Below, one piece after another: positions 61,047 to 64,000 of a stretch of DNA of 64,000 nt. Source of the stretch: Chryseobacterium defluvii (lineage in GTDB: Bacteria > Bacteroidota > Bacteroidia > Flavobacteriales > Weeksellaceae). Below the pieces are notes generated by a model that was not told the DNA's origin, did not search any database, and saw only the letters and a list, made by a program, of their open reading frames with translations. Location of the stretch: contig NZ_JACHLE010000001.1 of the NCBI RefSeq assembly GCF_014204415.1, positions 434,001 to 498,000 of the forward strand, given 5' to 3'. Each line of letters starts with the position of its first letter. The first letter of the stretch is position 1. The translations under genes and the position numbers were made by a program.

Positions 61047-62894
61047 ATGAGAAAATTATATATCATTGTTGCTCTTTCAGCAGCTTCTTTAGCATTTTCC
61101 CAAAAAGCTCTGGAAAAAGTGGAACCTGCTTTCTGGTGGAAAGGAATGAACAATCCGGAACTGCAAATACTGGTTTACGGTAAAGATATTGTAAAGAATG
61201 AGATAGAGCTTTCAGACGGAATTCAGGTAAAAAAAATTCAGAAAGTTGAAAACCCGAACTATGTTTTCATCACAATAAATACTAGTGAAATCAATGTTCC
61301 GAAGTTCAGGATTCACGTTAAGAACGGTAAAAAAAATATTGATTCTTATACTTATGAACTAAAACAGCGGGAACCCAATTCCATCAATCGGAATTCTTTC
61401 ACATCAGCAGATGTCATGTACCTGATCATGCCGGACCGTTTTGCCAATGGAAACCCGTCCAACGACAATACCAAAGATACCGCTGAAAAATCAGACCGTA
61501 AAAATCATGGAGGCCGCCACGGAGGTGATATTGAAGGAATTATCAAAAACCTTGATTATCTGAAAGAACTGGGAGTTACTACAATCTGGAATACCCCATT
61601 ACTGGAAGATAACGAACCTTCATACTCTTACCACGGATATGCGCAGAGTGATTATTATAAAATAGATCCGCGCTACGGAACTAATGAAGATTATAGAAGA
61701 ATGGCTGATGAGCTCCATAAACGGGATATGAAGCTTATTATGGACTATGTGACCAATCACTGGGGATCACAAAGCTGGATCATTAAAGATCTTCCTGCAA
61801 AAGACTGGATCCATTATTGGAAGGAGGGGGAAAAAGGTTTCAAACGCAGCAATTACAGGATGACTACCCAATTTGATACTAATGCTGCAAAAATTGATAC
61901 AGAAAATTGTATGGACGGTTGGTTTGATACCACTATGCCCGATATGAATCAAAGCAATCCGTTAGTCGTCAATTATATGGTTCAGAACGCCATCTGGTGG
62001 ATAGAATATGCAGGCCTTGACGGGTTGCGTGTAGATACCTATTCCTATAACGATAAAAAAGGAATCGCAGAATGGACAAAGAGAATAACGGATGAATATC
62101 CTAATCTTAATATTGTCGGGGAAGTATGGATGCATGATCAGGCACAGATATCTTACTGGCAGAAAGACAGCAAAATTTCAGCAATAGAGAACTATAATTC
62201 CTACCTGCCTTCCGTTATGGATTTTACTCTTCATGATGCAATAGGACAGGTTTTCAGAGAAGACTCCGGCTGGGATTCCGGGATGCAGAGAGTGTATGAC
62301 AATTTTGCCAATGACTTCCTTTACCCGGATGTTGATAATCTCTTAGTATTTGCTGAAAATCACGATACCCAGCGTTTTAATCAGTCTTATCCGAAAATTG
62401 AAGACTATAAACTGGCCATGTCCCTGATCCTGACCGTTCGGGGAATTCCTCAGCTATACTACGGCTCAGAGATCGGAATGTCAGGAGATAAAGGAAAAGG
62501 TGACGGGGATATCCGCCGTGATTTTCCCGGAGGCTGGAAAGAAGATTCCAATAATGCATTCACTCAATCAGGAAGAACCGATTCTCAGAACCAGTATTTT
62601 GACTTTACTAAAAAACTCCTGAACTGGCGCAAATCCAAAGAAGTGATCCATACGGGAAAAACCCTGCATTACGTTCCTGAAAATAATGTATATGTCTATT
62701 TCAGGTATAATGATAAAGAAAGGGTAATGGTGGTTATCAACAATAACACCAATGCACAGACCTTGAATCTGAAAAGATTCTCCGAAGGCCTTGAAAACTT
62801 TACCAGAGGAAAAGATATCATTTCAGGAAAAGAATTTTCTTTACAGAACAGCCTGAATGTGCCTGCCAAAACTTCCCTTATCATTGAACTGTAA
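61047..62894 (+). CDS. susA: GH13 alpha-amylase/neopullulanase (SusA-like)
   Basis: 615 residues. Signal peptide ends LAFSQ. An N-terminal CDase-like beta domain (25-120) precedes the catalytic barrel: region I IMDYVTNHW, region II GLDGLRVDTYSYN with the nucleophile Asp, region III NIVGEVWMHD with the acid Glu, and region IV LLVFAENHDTQRF with the transition-state Asp. The C-terminal beta domain ends TSLIIEL. It cleaves alpha-1,4 bonds of cyclodextrins, pullulan or maltodextrin in the periplasm. Confidence 0.94.
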   Translation: MRKLYIIVALSAASLAFSQKALEKVEPAFWWKGMNNPELQILVYGKDIVKNEIELSDGIQVKKIQKVENPNYVFITINTSEINVPKFRIHVKNGKKNIDSYTYELKQREPNSINRNSFTSADVMYLIMPDRFANGNPSNDNTKDTAEKSDRKNHGGRHGGDIEGIIKNLDYLKELGVTTIWNTPLLEDNEPSYSYHGYAQSDYYKIDPRYGTNEDYRRMADELHKRDMKLIMDYVTNHWGSQSWIIKDLPAKDWIHYWKEGEKGFKRSNYRMTTQFDTNAAKIDTENCMDGWFDTTMPDMNQSNPLVVNYMVQNAIWWIEYAGLDGLRVDTYSYNDKKGIAEWTKRITDEYPNLNIVGEVWMHDQAQISYWQKDSKISAIENYNSYLPSVMDFTLHDAIGQVFREDSGWDSGMQRVYDNFANDFLYPDVDNLLVFAENHDTQRFNQSYPKIEDYKLAMSLILTVRGIPQLYYGSEIGMSGDKGKGDGDIRRDFPGGWKEDSNNAFTQSGRTDSQNQYFDFTKKLLNWRKSKEVIHTGKTLHYVPENNVYVYFRYNDKERVMVVINNNTNAQTLNLKRFSEGLENFTRGKDIISGKEFSLQNSLNVPAKTSLIIEL

Positions 62895-62914
62895 AATCAA
62901 TCCAATTAAAGCGA

Positions 62915-63442
62915 ATGAAAAAACTAACAATTTTATACATATTGATCCTTCTCTTATCGAATGTCTCGGAATTGTCCGCTCAGTCAAAAGAAAGTAAATA
63001 TGAGAAAGAAAAGAGGGATATCAGTACAATGCTTGAAGCCTTTAATGCCGATGCTGCAAGATCTGATTTCAAAGCCTATTTTGACCACTTTGCCGAAGAA
63101 TCTACATTTATAGGAACCGATGCTACCGAAGTCTGGAACAAAAAAGAATTTATGGTTTGGGCAAAACCTTACTTTGATAAAAAAAGAACTTGGAATTTCA
63201 CTTCACTTCAAAGAAATATCTATTTCAGTAAAGATGGAAAATTAGCATGGTTTGATGAATTGCTGGATACCCAGATGAAGATCTGCCGGGGTTCAGGAGT
63301 CGTTGAGAAGATCAATGGACAATGGAAGGTGAAACAGTATGTACTTTCGGTAACAGTACCTAATGACGTGGTGGATAAAGTAGTTTCTGAAAAAGCATCC
63401 ATTGAAGACCTATTAATAAAACAACTAAAAACCCAAAAATGA
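62915..63442 (+). CDS. SnoaL-like/NTF2-fold exported protein
   Basis: 175 residues with signal peptide ending SELSAQ. The NTF2-like fold shows a helical start (DISTMLEAFNADAARSDFKA), a strand HFAEESTFIGTDATEVWNK and the C-terminal sheet NFTSLQRNIYFSKDGKLAWF. No catalytic residue is identifiable. It lies in the maltodextrin operon, 20 nt after the amylase, and overlaps the permease gene by ATGA. A role in sugar handling is inferred from position only. Confidence 0.75.
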   Translation: MKKLTILYILILLLSNVSELSAQSKESKYEKEKRDISTMLEAFNADAARSDFKAYFDHFAEESTFIGTDATEVWNKKEFMVWAKPYFDKKRTWNFTSLQRNIYFSKDGKLAWFDELLDTQMKICRGSGVVEKINGQWKVKQYVLSVTVPNDVVDKVVSEKASIEDLLIKQLKTQK

Positions 63443-64000
63443 AAACAGCAAACAGTACATCATCAAAAAAGATAAAACCAAACCTGTCCATGGCTCAGAT
63501 TATCAATATGAGCATGGGATTCCTCGGAATCCAGATGGCTTTCGGTTTACAGAACGGGAATGCAAGCAGGATTTTGGCCAACTTAGGAGCCGATGTTCAT
63601 GAATTATCGTGGTTTTGGCTGGTGGCTCCCATCACCGGATTGATCGTTCAGCCGATTATCGGGCATATGGGCGATAATACCTGGAGTCCGTTGGGAAGAA
63701 GAAAACCCTATTTTTTAATTGGGGCTGTTTTATGTGCCATTGGTCTGGTAATGCTTCCGAATGCAGCATCCGCTACTCAGATGATTGCAGCCAATGTACT
63801 TCTGTTGGCAGTGATTTTCCTCGCGATGATGGATGCCTCCATTAATGTTGCTATGGAGCCTTTCCGGGCATTGGTAGGAGATATGCTTCCGAAGCATCAG
63901 GGAACATTAGGATTCTCAGTTCAGACCATTTTGATAGGGATAGGAGCGGTAATAGGGTCTTATCTTCCCGATTGGCTGACCCGTCTGGGGATTTCCAATG
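63439..64000 (+). CDS. MFS sugar transporter, maltose-type, truncated by window end
   Basis: 187 residues visible, no stop. The MFS start contains SMGFLGIQMAFGLQNGNASR, characteristic of GPH/SLC45-like sucrose/maltose transporters, followed by WFWLVAPITGLIVQPIIGHM and the signature GDNTWSPLGRRKPYFLIG (D-x-x-x-x-x-x-G-R-R-R-P type). It should take maltose-type sugars across the inner membrane in symport with H+. The ATG overlaps the SnoaL-like stop codon. The rest lies past 64000. Confidence 0.88.
   Translation, partial: MKTANSTSSKKIKPNLSMAQIINMSMGFLGIQMAFGLQNGNASRILANLGADVHELSWFWLVAPITGLIVQPIIGHMGDNTWSPLGRRKPYFLIGAVLCAIGLVMLPNAASATQMIAANVLLLAVIFLAMMDASINVAMEPFRALVGDMLPKHQGTLGFSVQTILIGIGAVIGSYLPDWLTRLGISN

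Noticed and set aside
1..64000. tRNA or rRNA genes
   Set aside because: Reading both strands I found no TpsiC-type GGTTCRANYCC within a cloverleaf spacing and no rRNA-like sequence.

Overview
The window looks like chromosome of a Bacteroidota member, most probably a Chryseobacterium or close Weeksellaceae relative. The reasons are the low G+C content, many upstream regions with the TAnnTTTG -7 box (often without a Shine-Dalgarno sequence), SusC/SusD outer-membrane pairs, a PorT-like gliding/type IX secretion protein, a GLPGLI protein, GG-leader peptides ending ITGG, and hairpin repeats reading CTCCCGCAGATTT..AATCTGCGGG. Most of it is ordinary housekeeping and envelope sequence; the accessory material lies in small pockets. 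I see no prophage, CRISPR array, rRNA or tRNA.

Layout. 1-215: worn IS5-type transposase remnant cut by the window edge. 359-7799: C1q-like surface protein, two tandem transglutaminase-fold proteins (the second without its catalytic Cys), small membrane protein, DUF3298 lipoprotein, diacylglycerol-kinase-like lipid kinase. 7796-10808 (minus): dicarboxylate/amino acid symporter and gamma-glutamyltransferase. 10983-11351: TonB-dependent receptor reduced to its two ends. 11464-16553: threonine dehydrogenase, deacetylase-like protein, methyltransferase, metallophosphoesterase, ketoacyl-ACP synthase III-like enzyme. 16655-21383: membrane protein, menaquinone methyltransferase, PorT, coiled-coil protein, ZapA, a 6S-like RNA and RNase Y. 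21468-26572: MFS transporter, two tandem six-cysteine GG-leader peptides, GLPGLI protein, sugar isomerase-like protein, thioesterase, ArsC/Spx-like reductase. 26634-28714 (minus): idi, unknown, gcvT. 28715-29246: gene-free, holding a degenerate tandem repeat. 29247-40331: HAD protein, SerA, MscL, NAD(P)HX repair enzyme, YidD-Lgt, RarA, a second C1q-like protein, PheA, thioesterase, DnaA. 40414-50643: LMW phosphatase, RsmI-like methylase, hairpin element plus GxxExxY protein, DUF4349, DUF2891, Mpo1-like protein, AraC regulator with a TolC/HlyD/MFS efflux operon, methyltransferase. 50655-52831: a perfect 31-bp inverted repeat and metG. 53163-64000: a starch/maltodextrin utilisation locus, susC-susD-susE-GH97-GH13-SnoaL-like-MFS, whose last gene runs off the window.

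How genes work together. The Sus locus binds starch or maltodextrin at the surface (SusE, SusD), imports it through SusC, hydrolyses it with GH97 and GH13 enzymes and sends maltose-type sugars to the MFS permease; intrinsic hairpins after susE and after the GH97 gene could set the lipoprotein:enzyme ratio. AraC, TolC, HlyD and MFS form a three-part drug-efflux unit with an adjacent regulator. YidD and Lgt form a two-gene envelope operon. The coiled-coil/ZapA pair followed by 6S RNA is a division cassette with the global transcription regulator next to it.

Points worth attention: the paired six-Cys GG-leader peptides; the hairpin repeat family beside a GxxExxY nuclease-like gene; five genes whose start codon lies 4-7 nt after a TAnnTTTG box (candidate leaderless mRNAs); the TBDR remnant; Lgt with a ~140-residue exported N-terminal extension; and several start codons that must be moved downstream because the longest ORF begins inside a promoter or terminator. 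All calls come from reading the sequence; no database search was run.
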